Below are positions 52,604 through 61,706 of a DNA stretch of 64,000 nt, in pieces. Position numbers and translations under genes: made by a program. Origin of the DNA: GCA-2709075 sp038146865 (GTDB taxonomy: Bacteria > Pseudomonadota > Alphaproteobacteria > MPNO01 > UBA2964); NCBI GenBank assembly GCA_038146865.1, contig JAYQSL010000006.1:248001-312000 (forward strand). The letters run 5' to 3'. Numbering within the stretch: position 1 is the stretch's first letter; each line of letters begins with the position of its first letter. The notes below the pieces were generated by a model. That model did no database searches, was not told where the DNA came from, and worked only from the letters and a program-made list of their open reading frames with translations.

Positions 52604-54160
52604 TTACGCGGATAGTGCCCCCGGTAGTGTTTTTTCTCGCTTCTCGATTAATTTATTGAGAGCATTGAGATATGCACGCGCGCTTGCCACCAAAGTATCG
52701 GTATCAGCGCCGCGCCCAACGACACTCTTTCCCTTCTCCTCCAACCGAACCGAAACTTCTGCTTGGGCATCAGTGCCTTCAGTAACCGCGTGCACCTGAT
52801 ATAGCCGCAGACAAGCATTGTGTTGAATAATTTCTGTTATGGCGTTGAATGTAGCATCAACTGGCCCATCTCCTTCAGCTGTTACCTCGCGCAATGCACC
52901 ATCAATTGTAAGAGCGAGAGTAGCTGTTTGGGGACCCTCTGATCCACAAATCACCCTAAGCGAAGCAAATTGGATTGAGTCTTTATTGCTCTGCACCTCA
53001 TCATCCACAAGCGCTACAATATCTTCGTCATAAACGTCCTTTTTTTTATCGGCAAGCGACTTAAATCTTAGAAACGCATCCTGAATGGCATTCTCACCCA
53101 GCTCGTAACCCAGTTCCTCTAGCTTTACCCTGAAGGCATGGCGACCAGAATGCTTTCCCATCACAAGCTTAGATTGGGTCAAGCCCACCGATTCCGGCGT
53201 CATAATTTCATAGGTCTGGGCATTTTTTAGCATGCCATCTTGGTGGATACCCGACTCGTGGGCGAAAGCATTTGCCCCGACAATGGCCTTATTCGGCTGC
53301 ACCGCAAATCCCGTCACTGACGCTACCATCCGAGATGCTCTAGTAATATGGGTGGTGTCTATTCCCGTAGTGAATGGCAACATATCACTCCGCGTTCGCA
53401 AGGCCATGACAATTTCCTCCATGGCTGCGTTTCCGGCTCGTTCTCCCAAACCATTGATCGTGCATTCTATCTGGCGAGCACCTGCAGACACCCCAGCGAG
53501 TGAATTTGCCACAGCCAATCCCAAATCATTGTGGCAATGAGTTGAAATGATTGCCTTATCAATATTTGGCACACGATTTTTGAGCATCCCGATCAAGGAA
53601 CCAAACTCTTCCGGGACAGCGTAGCCCACCGTATCAGGAATATTAATCGTCAATGCGCCTGCTTTAATCGCTGCCTCGACGGTTCGACATAGGAAATCAT
53701 GCTCTGTCCTAGACCCATCCTCTGGGGACCATTCCACGTTATCTGTAAACTGTCGTGCATATGACACGCTATCAATGACAGCCTGGTAAACCTCCTCCGG
53801 CTCCATACGCAATTTAAATTTCATGTGAAGTGGGCTGGTGGAGATAAAAGTATGAATCCTACTCTGTTGAGCAGGTCTCAATGCCTCCGCCGCACGGTCG
53901 ATATCTCCCCGAGCGGAGCGGGCCAATCCACAAACAATTGAGCCCTTAACCAATTTCGCAACTTCATTGACAGCTTCAAAATCTCCTACAGATGCAATAG
54001 GAAAACCCGCTTCTATCACATCCACACCCATTTCTTCTAATAACTCGGCAATCCCGAGTTTCTCCTCAAGGTTCATGGACGCACCTGGGGATTGTTCCCC
54101 ATCACGCAAGGTAGTGTCGAATATAACTACCTTATCGGGTCTGTTTTTGCTGGCGTTCAT
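52604..54160 (-). CDS. leuA: 2-isopropylmalate synthase
   Basis: 518 residues from the ATG at 54160, which has AGGAG 8 nt upstream; a longer frame to 54211 begins inside the leader hairpins and is rejected. The HMGL-like catalytic domain has FDTTLRDGEQSPGASM, STHCHNDLGLAVANSLAG with the zinc-binding HCHND, and INGLGERAGNAA. After about residue 385 comes the LeuA regulatory dimer domain that binds leucine. It condenses 3-methyl-2-oxobutanoate with acetyl-CoA, the first step of leucine synthesis. It lies 167 bp downstream of ilvC; two overlapping hairpins lie just upstream. Confidence 0.96.
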   Translation of the reverse strand: MNASKNRPDKVVIFDTTLRDGEQSPGASMNLEEKLGIAELLEEMGVDVIEAGFPIASVGDFEAVNEVAKLVKGSIVCGLARSARGDIDRAAEALRPAQQSRIHTFISTSPLHMKFKLRMEPEEVYQAVIDSVSYARQFTDNVEWSPEDGSRTEHDFLCRTVEAAIKAGALTINIPDTVGYAVPEEFGSLIGMLKNRVPNIDKAIISTHCHNDLGLAVANSLAGVSAGARQIECTINGLGERAGNAAMEEIVMALRTRSDMLPFTTGIDTTHITRASRMVASVTGFAVQPNKAIVGANAFAHESGIHQDGMLKNAQTYEIMTPESVGLTQSKLVMGKHSGRHAFRVKLEELGYELGENAIQDAFLRFKSLADKKKDVYDEDIVALVDDEVQSNKDSIQFASLRVICGSEGPQTATLALTIDGALREVTAEGDGPVDATFNAITEIIQHNACLRLYQVHAVTEGTDAQAEVSVRLEEKGKSVVGRGADTDTLVASARAYLNALNKLIEKREKTLPGALSA

Positions 54161-54181
54161 ATTCCAGCTCCTTAAATTAAG

Positions 54182-54209
54182 CCTATCTTTGGAGATAGGA
54201 TATATCTCC
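54182..54209 (-). promoter_or_regulatory. Two overlapping alternative hairpins in the leuA leader
   Basis: On + coordinates, GGAGATA (54191-54197) pairs with TATCTCC (54203-54209), and CCTATC (54182-54187) pairs with GATAGG (54194-54199). The two stems share bases, so only one can form at a time. They lie 22-49 nt upstream of the leuA start. This is an antiterminator-like layout, but no run of U and no leader peptide were seen. Confidence 0.4.
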
Positions 54210-54327
54210 ACTTTTTAAAGATGCAACAAATAGCTTGGTTCAAAGCCTTCACGTTCGCGCGACAATTATTAACCAAAATTTAACTCAATTTCAGCTAAAA
54301 ACTTGTCTTTTTTATCAAAATAGCTTC

Positions 54328-55347
54328 TCAGTTTTTGGACTTATCAACCAAACGATTTTCAGCGATCCATGGCATCATGCCACGAAGTCGTTCGCCAACC
54401 TCTTCAATTTGATGCTCGGACTCACGTCTACGCATGGCTTTAAAGCTTGCCTGGCCCGCAGCATTTTCAAGCACCCAGTCTTTCGTAAAGCGACCAGACT
54501 GGATATCTTCGAGGACATTTTTCATTCTCGCTTTTACGCTTTCGTCAATCAATCTTGGGCCAGAGATGTAATCGCCATACTCTGCGGTATTTGAAATTGA
54601 ATAGCGCATATTTGCGATACCACCCTCATAAATCAAATCCACGATCAATTTCACCTCGTGCAAACACTCAAAATAGGCCATTTCAGGGGCATAACCGGCC
54701 TCAACTAAAGTTTCAAAACCAGATTTAATCAATGAAGTTAAACCCCCACACAGTACCGCTTGTTCTCCAAATAAATCTGTCTCGCACTCTTCCCTGAAGG
54801 TTGTTTCAATAATCCCCGCTCTGCCACCACCTATAGCAGATGCATAAGAGAGACCGATCTCATGCGCATTTCCACTGGCATCTTGTTCAACCGCTATGAG
54901 ACAAGGGACACCTGCCCCCCGCTGATACTCCGACCTCACAGTATGACCAGGCCCTTTAGGCGCTATCATGAAAACATCCATATCAGGCCGAGGCTCTATC
55001 AAGCTGAAATGTATATTTAACCCATGCGCAAAAGCCAGTGCGGCACCTTCTTTCATGTTAGCTTGCAGAGCATTGGTATATAAAGATGCCTGCAATTCAT
55101 CAGGCACCAATACCATAACTACATCTGCCCAAGCCGCTGCTTGGTCGGGTGACATTACTTTCAGACCTGCACCCTCAGCCTTATTTATACTAGAAGACCC
55201 AGCCCTTAGGCCGACAACGACTTCCGCAACGCCACTTTCCGTCAAATTAATGGCATGGGCATGACCTTGGCTGCCGTATCCAATTATAGCTACCTTCTTA
55301 GATTTGATTAAGTTGACATCCGCGTCGCGGTCATAAAAAACACGCAT
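54328..55347 (-). CDS. ilvC: Ketol-acid reductoisomerase (NADP+)
   Basis: 339 residues, class I short form. The Rossmann domain has VAIIGYGSQGHAHAINL (19-35) and VGLRAGSSS (47-55), the Arg/Ser pattern for NADPH. The knotted C-terminal domain has DLFGEQAVLCGGLTSLI, with the Mg-binding Asp/Glu, and YECLHE. It converts 2-acetolactate to 2,3-dihydroxy-isovalerate in valine, isoleucine and leucine synthesis. It follows ilvN by 67 bp. Confidence 0.97.
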   Translation of the reverse strand: MRVFYDRDADVNLIKSKKVAIIGYGSQGHAHAINLTESGVAEVVVGLRAGSSSINKAEGAGLKVMSPDQAAAWADVVMVLVPDELQASLYTNALQANMKEGAALAFAHGLNIHFSLIEPRPDMDVFMIAPKGPGHTVRSEYQRGAGVPCLIAVEQDASGNAHEIGLSYASAIGGGRAGIIETTFREECETDLFGEQAVLCGGLTSLIKSGFETLVEAGYAPEMAYFECLHEVKLIVDLIYEGGIANMRYSISNTAEYGDYISGPRLIDESVKARMKNVLEDIQSGRFTKDWVLENAAGQASFKAMRRRESEHQIEEVGERLRGMMPWIAENRLVDKSKN

Positions 55348-55414
55348 AGTAAGTCCTCTTTTCTTTTTATTATAAAGCGTTTTGCTCAGTGTATTTTCTT
55401 CCTAAAGCGTCTAC

Positions 55415-55918
55415 CTAAAGCCCCTTTGCCCCGCGCGCAATAGCAACGACACCAGTTCTAGAAGCTTCGACTAACCCGAGGGGGCCCATCAACTCGATAA
55501 AAGCATTTATTTTTTGGGTTGAGCCTGATATTTCGAACACGAAAGAAGTTCCTGTACTATCAATAACGTGCGCTCGAAAAATATCTGCTATCCTTAGAGC
55601 TTCTACTCTCTTATTTCCGGATCCCTTTACCTTGATGAGAGCCAGTTCCCGTTCAACGGATCCACCCGAGGCAGTTAGGTCGCTAATCCTATGCACCGGT
55701 ACTAGGCGGTCAAGCTGCGCTTTGATCTGCTCGATAATCATCGGTGTTCCAGAAGTGACGATACATATCCTCGATATTTGATTAACCGGATCGACTTCAG
55801 CAACGGTCAGGCTCTCGATATTGTAACCTCTACCCGAAAACAAGCCAATTACACGCGCCAAAACCCCAGATTCATTGTCTACTAGTACAGCAATTGTGTG
55901 TTTCTCGATGTTCTCCAA
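55415..55918 (-). CDS. ilvN: Acetolactate synthase, small (regulatory) subunit
   Basis: 167 residues: N-terminal ACT domain (HTIAVLVDNESGVLARVIGLFSGRGYNIESL, residues 7-37) and a C-terminal regulatory domain. It binds valine and controls IlvB. It is 24 bp downstream of the large-subunit gene. The symbol ilvH is used for the same family. Confidence 0.96.
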   Translation of the reverse strand: MENIEKHTIAVLVDNESGVLARVIGLFSGRGYNIESLTVAEVDPVNQISRICIVTSGTPMIIEQIKAQLDRLVPVHRISDLTASGGSVERELALIKVKGSGNKRVEALRIADIFRAHVIDSTGTSFVFEISGSTQKINAFIELMGPLGLVEASRTGVVAIARGAKGL

Positions 55919-55942
55919 TTCAAAACTCCAATCAAGTATCGT

Positions 55943-57712
55943 TTAGACCAAAACCATACCCGCTTCCGAAACTGGTTTTTCCGCCTCGTCAGCAGGCCCT
56001 AGCAACATCTCATTATGAGGAGCACCAGACGGGATCATAGGAAAACAATTTTCTGTTTCGTCCACCACAATATCCGCGATCGTAAGCTGATCACTATTCA
56101 ACATCTCGTCAATAACAAGGTCGACATCTTCGGGCTTTAACGCTCTAAGACCCTTTGCTCCATAGGCCTCGGCTAACTTTACAAAATCGGGCAACGAGTC
56201 GGAGTAACTCTCTGAATATCGACCACCGTAAAGCAACTCCTGCCATTGCCGAACCATACCCATATAACGATTATTCAGGATAAAAATTTTAACCGGCAGA
56301 CGATACTGCACAGCGGTTGAGAGTTCCTGCATGTTCATTAAAAAGGAGGCTTCCCCCGCCACATCGATAACAGTGGCTTTGGGGTGAGCCACCTGCACCC
56401 CAATGGCCGCCGGGAAACCATAACCCATCGTGCCCAAGCCACCTGATGTCATCCAACGATTAGGGTGATCAAAATGAAAATATTGGGCAGCCCACATTTG
56501 GTGCTGTCCAACTTCTGTTGTGATGTAGGTATCTTTACCTCTGGTTGCCTGATAAAGACGTTGGAGAGCATATTGAGGTTTTATCACCTTGGTAGAGGGG
56601 TTGTATTTTAGGCACTCTTTTGCCCGCCACTCTTCAATCTGTTTCCACCATTTGGAGATTGCAAGGTCATCCTGCTTGACCTTCTTTGCTTGCCAGACCT
56701 TTATCATTTCACCAAGAACATTCGCACAATCACCAATTATAGGTATATCTACTGCAACGTTTTTGTTTATTGAGCTTGGGTCGATATCGACATGTATTTT
56801 TTTTGAGTTAGGCGAAAACTTGGATAATAGACCAGTTACACGATCGTCAAAGCGCGCCCCAATATTCACCATGACATCACAATCATGCATTGCAAGATTG
56901 GCCTCATAAGTGCCATGCATCCCAACCATTCCAAGGAATTTTTTATTGGTTGCAGGGAAAGCACCCAGCCCCATCAGTGTCAGTGTAACCGGACTTCCCG
57001 CAAGTCCCACTAGTTTTTGAAGTCTTTTGGCAGCAAGAGGACCCGAATTTATCACACCACCGCCACAATAAAAAAGTGGTCTTTTAGCTTTAGCGATGAG
57101 CTCCACGGCCGCCCCAATGTTCTTTTTGTCTCCCTTTATTTGGGGCTTATAGCTTCGGTGCGACGACTTTTGATTTTTTTCTGTTTCAAAAGGGGCTTCC
57201 TCTATCAAAATGTCTTTAGGCAAATCAACTACGACAGGGCCAGGGCGGCCAGATGTCGCAACATAAATTGCTTCTCGCAATTGAGAGGCAAGCTTATTTA
57301 CGTCCTTAACCAGGTAGTTATGCTTAGTGCAAGGACGGGTGATGCCTGTTGTATCTGCCTCTTGGAAAGCATCATTACCAATGAGATGAGTTGGAACCTG
57401 TCCGGTGAGACAGAGAACCGGCATGCTATCCATCAGCGCATCGGCCAAACCTGTAACCGCATTGGTAGCCCCTGGGCCCGACGTAACCAAAACGACTCCT
57501 AATTTTCCGGTCGATCGGGCATAGCCCTCAGCCATATGGACCGCTCCGCCTTCCTGACGAACAAGGACGTGTTTCAATTTATTTTGTTTGAAAAGCTCAT
57601 CGTAAATTGGCAAAACTGCACCACCTGGGTACCCGAATACCGTGTCCACTCCTGCTTCAAGCAGGCACTGAATTATAATTTCTGATCCATTCAATTTTCT
57701 TTTTGCCATCAT
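55943..57712 (-). CDS. ilvB: Acetolactate synthase, large (catalytic) subunit
   Basis: 589 residues, ThDP-dependent. Motifs: GYPGGAVLPIYDEL (22-35), the activating Glu in LVRQEGGAVHMAEGYAR, ATGKLGVVLVTSGPGATN, GLGTMGYGFPAAIG and the ThDP/Mg site DVAGEASFLMNMQEL with NNRYMGMVRQWQ. The usual GDGSF is replaced by GEASF. It makes acetolactate from pyruvate, or acetohydroxybutyrate from pyruvate and 2-oxobutyrate. The start has two adjacent ATG codons (57712 and 57709). A possible leader peptide and hairpin lie in the 122 bp upstream. Confidence 0.96.
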   Translation of the reverse strand: MMAKRKLNGSEIIIQCLLEAGVDTVFGYPGGAVLPIYDELFKQNKLKHVLVRQEGGAVHMAEGYARSTGKLGVVLVTSGPGATNAVTGLADALMDSMPVLCLTGQVPTHLIGNDAFQEADTTGITRPCTKHNYLVKDVNKLASQLREAIYVATSGRPGPVVVDLPKDILIEEAPFETEKNQKSSHRSYKPQIKGDKKNIGAAVELIAKAKRPLFYCGGGVINSGPLAAKRLQKLVGLAGSPVTLTLMGLGAFPATNKKFLGMVGMHGTYEANLAMHDCDVMVNIGARFDDRVTGLLSKFSPNSKKIHVDIDPSSINKNVAVDIPIIGDCANVLGEMIKVWQAKKVKQDDLAISKWWKQIEEWRAKECLKYNPSTKVIKPQYALQRLYQATRGKDTYITTEVGQHQMWAAQYFHFDHPNRWMTSGGLGTMGYGFPAAIGVQVAHPKATVIDVAGEASFLMNMQELSTAVQYRLPVKIFILNNRYMGMVRQWQELLYGGRYSESYSDSLPDFVKLAEAYGAKGLRALKPEDVDLVIDEMLNSDQLTIADIVVDETENCFPMIPSGAPHNEMLLGPADEAEKPVSEAGMVLV

Positions 57713-57752
57713 GTAACACTCAAAATTTTGTTGTAGCCGCCTATCAATACAT

Positions 57753-57821
57753 TCAGACCTGCCAAGCTCCCCTCACGATCGGAAATTTGATCATGAACCC
57801 CGCCCTCACGAGGGAAGCGCC
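57753..57821 (-). promoter_or_regulatory. Possible ilvB leader: short ORF and alternative hairpin
   Basis: In the gap between miaA and ilvB, the minus strand has a 13-codon ORF (57794-57753; Met-Ile-Lys-Phe-Pro-Ile-Val start, containing two Ile and two Val) preceded by GAGGGCGGGG. Just before it, CCCTCGTGAGGG folds on itself, and its first half could instead pair with the second TCGTGAGGG copy inside the ORF. Attenuation of ilvBN is known in Caulobacter. The Ile/Val content here is modest, so this is tentative. Confidence 0.3.
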
Positions 57822-57834
57822 GCAAACTAATGAC

Positions 57835-58770
57835 TTAAGCCAGATTGGTCAACAAAAACTTGCTAATTTTTGAAAAGATATTTGGTTTATTTTTATTAGA
57901 AAATTTCTCTTTTACGACTAAATCCGCAATAATCTGCCTTTGAAACCAAGTAAATTGTCTCTTTACATAATTGCGAGTGGCCCTTTGGGTGCCTTCAATC
58001 GCCTGATCTTCGGATATCTGACCAGACAAGTAAGATAGCAAATGCGGTACGCCTAGTGCCTTCATTGCAGGCAAATCGGGACCTAACTCAAGATTCTTGA
58101 GGCTGATCATCTCTTTCATCAATCCAACCTCCAACATTTTTAGCACTCGCGTGTTACAGATCTCATATATAATTTGACGATCAGGCAGAAAAATAATTTT
58201 TAAAAAGTTATATGGACGGTTAACGGAATTACCTGTTTGCCATTTTGATAGCGTCTTACCAGTGGATTCATAAACCTCAATTGCTCGTGTGATCCGCTGA
58301 CCATCCCCCGGCTCTATCTTAGCAGCTATCTCCGGATCGAATTCGGCCAATTGCGCATACATGGCAGATAACCCCTGATTATTAATTCTTTCCTGTACCG
58401 AACGCCTAACTTTTGATGACACCTCTGGCATCAGATCTATCCCCGAAATCAGGGACCGAATATAAAGTCCGGTGCCTCCAACGATAATTGGGAGTTGATT
58501 GTTATCGTGTGCGGCCTCTATCTCCTTTAATGCCAATTCTAACCATGCCCCAACCGAAAACCATTCCCAGGGAGGTTTGAACCCGAAAAGCTTATGCGGA
58601 CAACGTCGATAATATGTTTGGGAAGGAGCTCCAGATATTATTTCAAGGCCCTTATATACCTGCATGGAGTCCGCATTGATCACAACGCCATTAAAGGCTT
58701 CACCGACAGCAACGGCTAGGTCAGACTTCCCGCTTCCGGTAGTCCCCCCGATAATAATTACAGGCTTCAT
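57835..58770 (-). CDS. miaA: tRNA dimethylallyltransferase
   Basis: 311 residues from the ATG at 58770 (MKPVIIIGG); a GTG seven codons earlier is possible. P-loop GGTTGSGKS (8-16), VVINADSMQVYKGL, SGAPSQTYYRRCPHKLFGF and VGGTGLYIRSLI are the family signatures, and the C-terminal TRNYVKRQFTWFQRQ binds tRNA. It prenylates A37 of tRNAs reading U-initial codons. Divergent from serB. Confidence 0.95.
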   Translation of the reverse strand: MKPVIIIGGTTGSGKSDLAVAVGEAFNGVVINADSMQVYKGLEIISGAPSQTYYRRCPHKLFGFKPPWEWFSVGAWLELALKEIEAAHDNNQLPIIVGGTGLYIRSLISGIDLMPEVSSKVRRSVQERINNQGLSAMYAQLAEFDPEIAAKIEPGDGQRITRAIEVYESTGKTLSKWQTGNSVNRPYNFLKIIFLPDRQIIYEICNTRVLKMLEVGLMKEMISLKNLELGPDLPAMKALGVPHLLSYLSGQISEDQAIEGTQRATRNYVKRQFTWFQRQIIADLVVKEKFSNKNKPNIFSKISKFLLTNLA

Positions 58771-58904
58771 ACCCAAATCCAAATATGACACTTACGAAGC
58801 AAATTATAGTTAGATTTAAACCACAACCAAACTTCAATAGGACGTGCCGTGCCAAAAAACCAAGACAGCTTGTATGTTGACAATTAAAAACGCATAAAAC
58901 AGCC

Positions 58905-59783
58905 ATGACAAATATAATTACATTAGTCGCTGGGGAACGCGGCCCCCCAATAACAAATGAGCTCGTTAATGAAGTCCGTGATCAATTGTCAGCAGGAGAA
59001 CCAACCTGGTTGGCTGAAGGTTTCGCATGCGACCTTCCATCCCAGGTTGATTTGGAACACCTTCAAAAGCTTGCCCGCAATTCTGATGCTTCAAAAGTCT
59101 TAGATATATTCGTCCAACCCAGGACTAATAGACGTAAAAGACTTCTCCTGGCCGACATGGACTCAACTATAGTGACCGGAGAAACGTTGGATGAACTTGC
59201 TAAATATGCAGGGCTTAAAGAGGAGATCTCGGAGATCACTGCAAAGGCGATGAGGGGAGAGTTAGACTTTGAGTCTGCCTTGCATGCGCGTGTGTCTATG
59301 CTCAAAGGGCTCTCGGAGGACGCCCTGCAGAGAACTTGGCAAGAAATCCAACTTACGGCAGGTGCCAGAGAATTAGTTCAAACCATGTCAGCAAATGGCG
59401 CTCACTGCATCCTAATCTCGGGAGGCTTCAGCTTTTTTACCGATCGCGTAGCAAAGAAAGTGGGCTTTCATGAGGCTTTCGCTAACCAATTATTAATTGA
59501 GGAAGGACACCTCACCGGCTTGGTCCAACAGCCGATCCTCGACAAAAACGCTAAATTAACAACTCTTGAGAAAACAATCCTTAAACTCAATATCGATCGT
59601 TCTGAGTGCATTGCTGTTGGAGATGGGGCAAACGATATACCAATGATAACAGCTGCCGGGATTGGGGTGGCATTTCACGCAAAACCCCTAGTCGAAAAGC
59701 ACGCCCCGGCAATTGTCCGCTTCGGAGATTTAACCACACTTCTATACATGCAGGGTTTCAAGAAACACGAGTTTTGCCGATAA
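58905..59783 (+). CDS. serB: Phosphoserine phosphatase
   Basis: 292 residues. The HAD phosphatase domain has the nucleophile motif ADMDSTIV (D84, D86), ISGGFSFFTDRVA as motif II, and AVGDGANDIPMI as motif III. An N-terminal segment of about 75 residues precedes it, as in the longer SerB proteins. It releases serine from phosphoserine, the last step of serine synthesis. Transcribed away from miaA and convergent with the protease gene. Confidence 0.95.
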   Translation: MTNIITLVAGERGPPITNELVNEVRDQLSAGEPTWLAEGFACDLPSQVDLEHLQKLARNSDASKVLDIFVQPRTNRRKRLLLADMDSTIVTGETLDELAKYAGLKEEISEITAKAMRGELDFESALHARVSMLKGLSEDALQRTWQEIQLTAGARELVQTMSANGAHCILISGGFSFFTDRVAKKVGFHEAFANQLLIEEGHLTGLVQQPILDKNAKLTTLEKTILKLNIDRSECIAVGDGANDIPMITAAGIGVAFHAKPLVEKHAPAIVRFGDLTTLLYMQGFKKHEFCR

Positions 59784-59825
59784 ATCTCTAGCCATCTTTA
59801 TGGGCCAATAACATAAATCGAACTT

Positions 59826-61319
59826 TTACCCTCTTTTTTGCAATTGAAGTGCTACAAACCTTGAATTACCTGCTCTCTCTATCAAAAACAAAATTGTTTT
59901 TTCTCCACCCTTGCGAGCCAAAGCGACCTGCTTCTTAACGTCGGCCCCCGATGAAGGAGCCTCCTGACTACGTCCGACCCTCCTAATAATATCTCCCGGG
60001 AGTAAACCTTGTTGACCGGCAAGACTATCCTCTTTGACGGTCACCACAATCACCCCATCAACACTCTCTTCTATCTTAAATTTTTTTCTAAGAGCAGAAT
60101 TGATTTTGGCTAGCTCAAGACCGAGAACAGTCGATGGTTTATCAACCTCGCTTGTTGATGAAGAGTTCGACGCGACAACCCCATCATTTTCAGGAAACTC
60201 ACCCAAAGTGATTAGAATAGTTTTTTCCTTGCCCTGCCGAAGGATCTTCACCTTTACTGCCTTGCCCACTTTGGTCTCGGCGACTGCCCGAGGTAATTCG
60301 CGCATGTCTGTGATTGGTCTCCGATCAAAATCGGTAATTACATCACCAACCTTGATCCCGTATTTTTCAGCAGGGCCGTCTGGAGTAACGTTGGCCACAA
60401 GGGCACCTTTCGGGTCCTTCATTCCAAGGCTTTCAGCAATTTCCTCCGTCACCGTTTGAATTCTGACTCCCAACCAACCCCGTCTGGCTCGACCAAACTC
60501 ATTAAGTTGGTCTATAATTGGTTTCGCCAAATTCGCAGGAATTGCAAAACCTATCCCTACACTCCCTCCTGACGGTGAATAAATTGCCGTATTAATGCCT
60601 ATGACTTCCCCTTTGAGATTAAACATCGGCCCGCCTGAATTACCTCTATTAATTGAAGCGTCAGTCTGGATAAAATCGTCGTAGGGGCCGGCATTTATGT
60701 TGCGTGCTCGCGCCGAAATTATACCTGCGGTTACCGTCCCACCTAATCCAAATGGATTGCCGATAGCAACCACCCAATCACCAACTTTCGAACGATCTGA
60801 ATTTCCAAACTTTACGAAAGGAAGAGACTTTTTGGATTTAACCTTCAGCAACGCCAGATCCGTCTTCTTGTCTTTTCCTACGACTTTCGCATCCAGCTGG
60901 GTATTATCGTGGAAGATGACAGTTATCTCATCTGCCCCATCTATGACATGGTTATTTGTAACGATTAAGCCATCAGAACTGATCACAAACCCTGACCCAA
61001 GCGAGGTGGCCTGACGGGGTTGTTTGCCATTCCCTCGCTGCTGCCTTTCAAAAAATTCTTTGAAGTATTCTTCTAAAGGTGACCCTTGCGGCAAATTTGG
61101 CGTGCCAGATCTATCTTCACGCTTTAAGTTCTGTGTAGTGGAGATGTTAACAACTGCAGGAAGCAACCTCTCTGCAAGCGGCGCGAAGCTCTCTGGAGCC
61201 CCCTTGGCCAAGGATACCCCCGTGCTTACAAAGTAACACAACACTGCAAAGCACAACCAAACACCAAGAGCCAGGGTCGTCCTACTTTTCAGATACCCCT
61301 CGGGTTTTAATTCAGTCAT
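59826..61319 (-). CDS. Do-family periplasmic serine protease (DegP/DegQ type)
   Basis: 497 residues from the ATG at 61319 (GGAG 8 nt upstream); a longer frame upstream is not supported. Signal or anchor segment at about 14-38. The trypsin-like domain has the triad H124 (TNNHVIDGA), D154 (KTDLALLKV) and S228 (RGNSGGPM). Two PDZ domains follow (about 300-390 and 405-495). It degrades or refolds damaged envelope proteins. It lies beside hflKC, a second membrane quality-control system, in the common alphaproteobacterial order. DegP versus DegQ cannot be told from sequence alone. Confidence 0.94.
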   Translation of the reverse strand: MTELKPEGYLKSRTTLALGVWLCFAVLCYFVSTGVSLAKGAPESFAPLAERLLPAVVNISTTQNLKREDRSGTPNLPQGSPLEEYFKEFFERQQRGNGKQPRQATSLGSGFVISSDGLIVTNNHVIDGADEITVIFHDNTQLDAKVVGKDKKTDLALLKVKSKKSLPFVKFGNSDRSKVGDWVVAIGNPFGLGGTVTAGIISARARNINAGPYDDFIQTDASINRGNSGGPMFNLKGEVIGINTAIYSPSGGSVGIGFAIPANLAKPIIDQLNEFGRARRGWLGVRIQTVTEEIAESLGMKDPKGALVANVTPDGPAEKYGIKVGDVITDFDRRPITDMRELPRAVAETKVGKAVKVKILRQGKEKTILITLGEFPENDGVVASNSSSTSEVDKPSTVLGLELAKINSALRKKFKIEESVDGVIVVTVKEDSLAGQQGLLPGDIIRRVGRSQEAPSSGADVKKQVALARKGGEKTILFLIERAGNSRFVALQLQKRG

Positions 61320-61497
61320 TTCTAAAACTCCATTAATGCTTCGCAGTCCAACCGATTTGCTAGAAGTCCAACACCATTTTACTACGCCTGATAGCCCATC
61401 ATAGATGTCTATCACTGAGAGTTATTTTGTAGATGTGGATTAGCAACTCAAATTGCGAGGTTTTTTTTATAGCTGCTCGCCTCCGAGCGGACTTCAG

Positions 61498-61686
61498 CTA
61501 GGACCTCAGCAACCACAAAACAAATACACCTATGACAGCCGCGCCCAAGCCTGCGGTCCTAAGTGACTGGGACGGAAGCATCATCGCTTGCTCCATCATA
61601 CGTTTCATTCCACTAGGAAAAAGTGCATAGAGGAGACCCTCAACCACAAGCACAATAGCAAACGCAGTGGCTATGTAATAAATCAT
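61498..61686 (-). CDS. DUF2065 small membrane protein
   Basis: 62 residues with two hydrophobic segments (about 3-22 and 45-61) separated by a short amphipathic stretch (FPSGMKRMMEQAMMLP). The sequence matches the DUF2065 (YjeT-like) family, regularly found next to hflC. Its function is unknown; the link with HflKC suggests a membrane protease accessory role. 20 bp downstream of hflC. Confidence 0.85.
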   Translation of the reverse strand: MIYYIATAFAIVLVVEGLLYALFPSGMKRMMEQAMMLPSQSLRTAGLGAAVIGVFVLWLLRS

Positions 61687-61706
61687 TAAAGAGATGTTGG
61701 TCTAAT

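Noticed and set aside
61475..61488. Terminator after the DUF2065 gene
   Set aside because: GCTCG/CGAGC forms a short stem, but in the direction of transcription it is followed by A rather than T residues.
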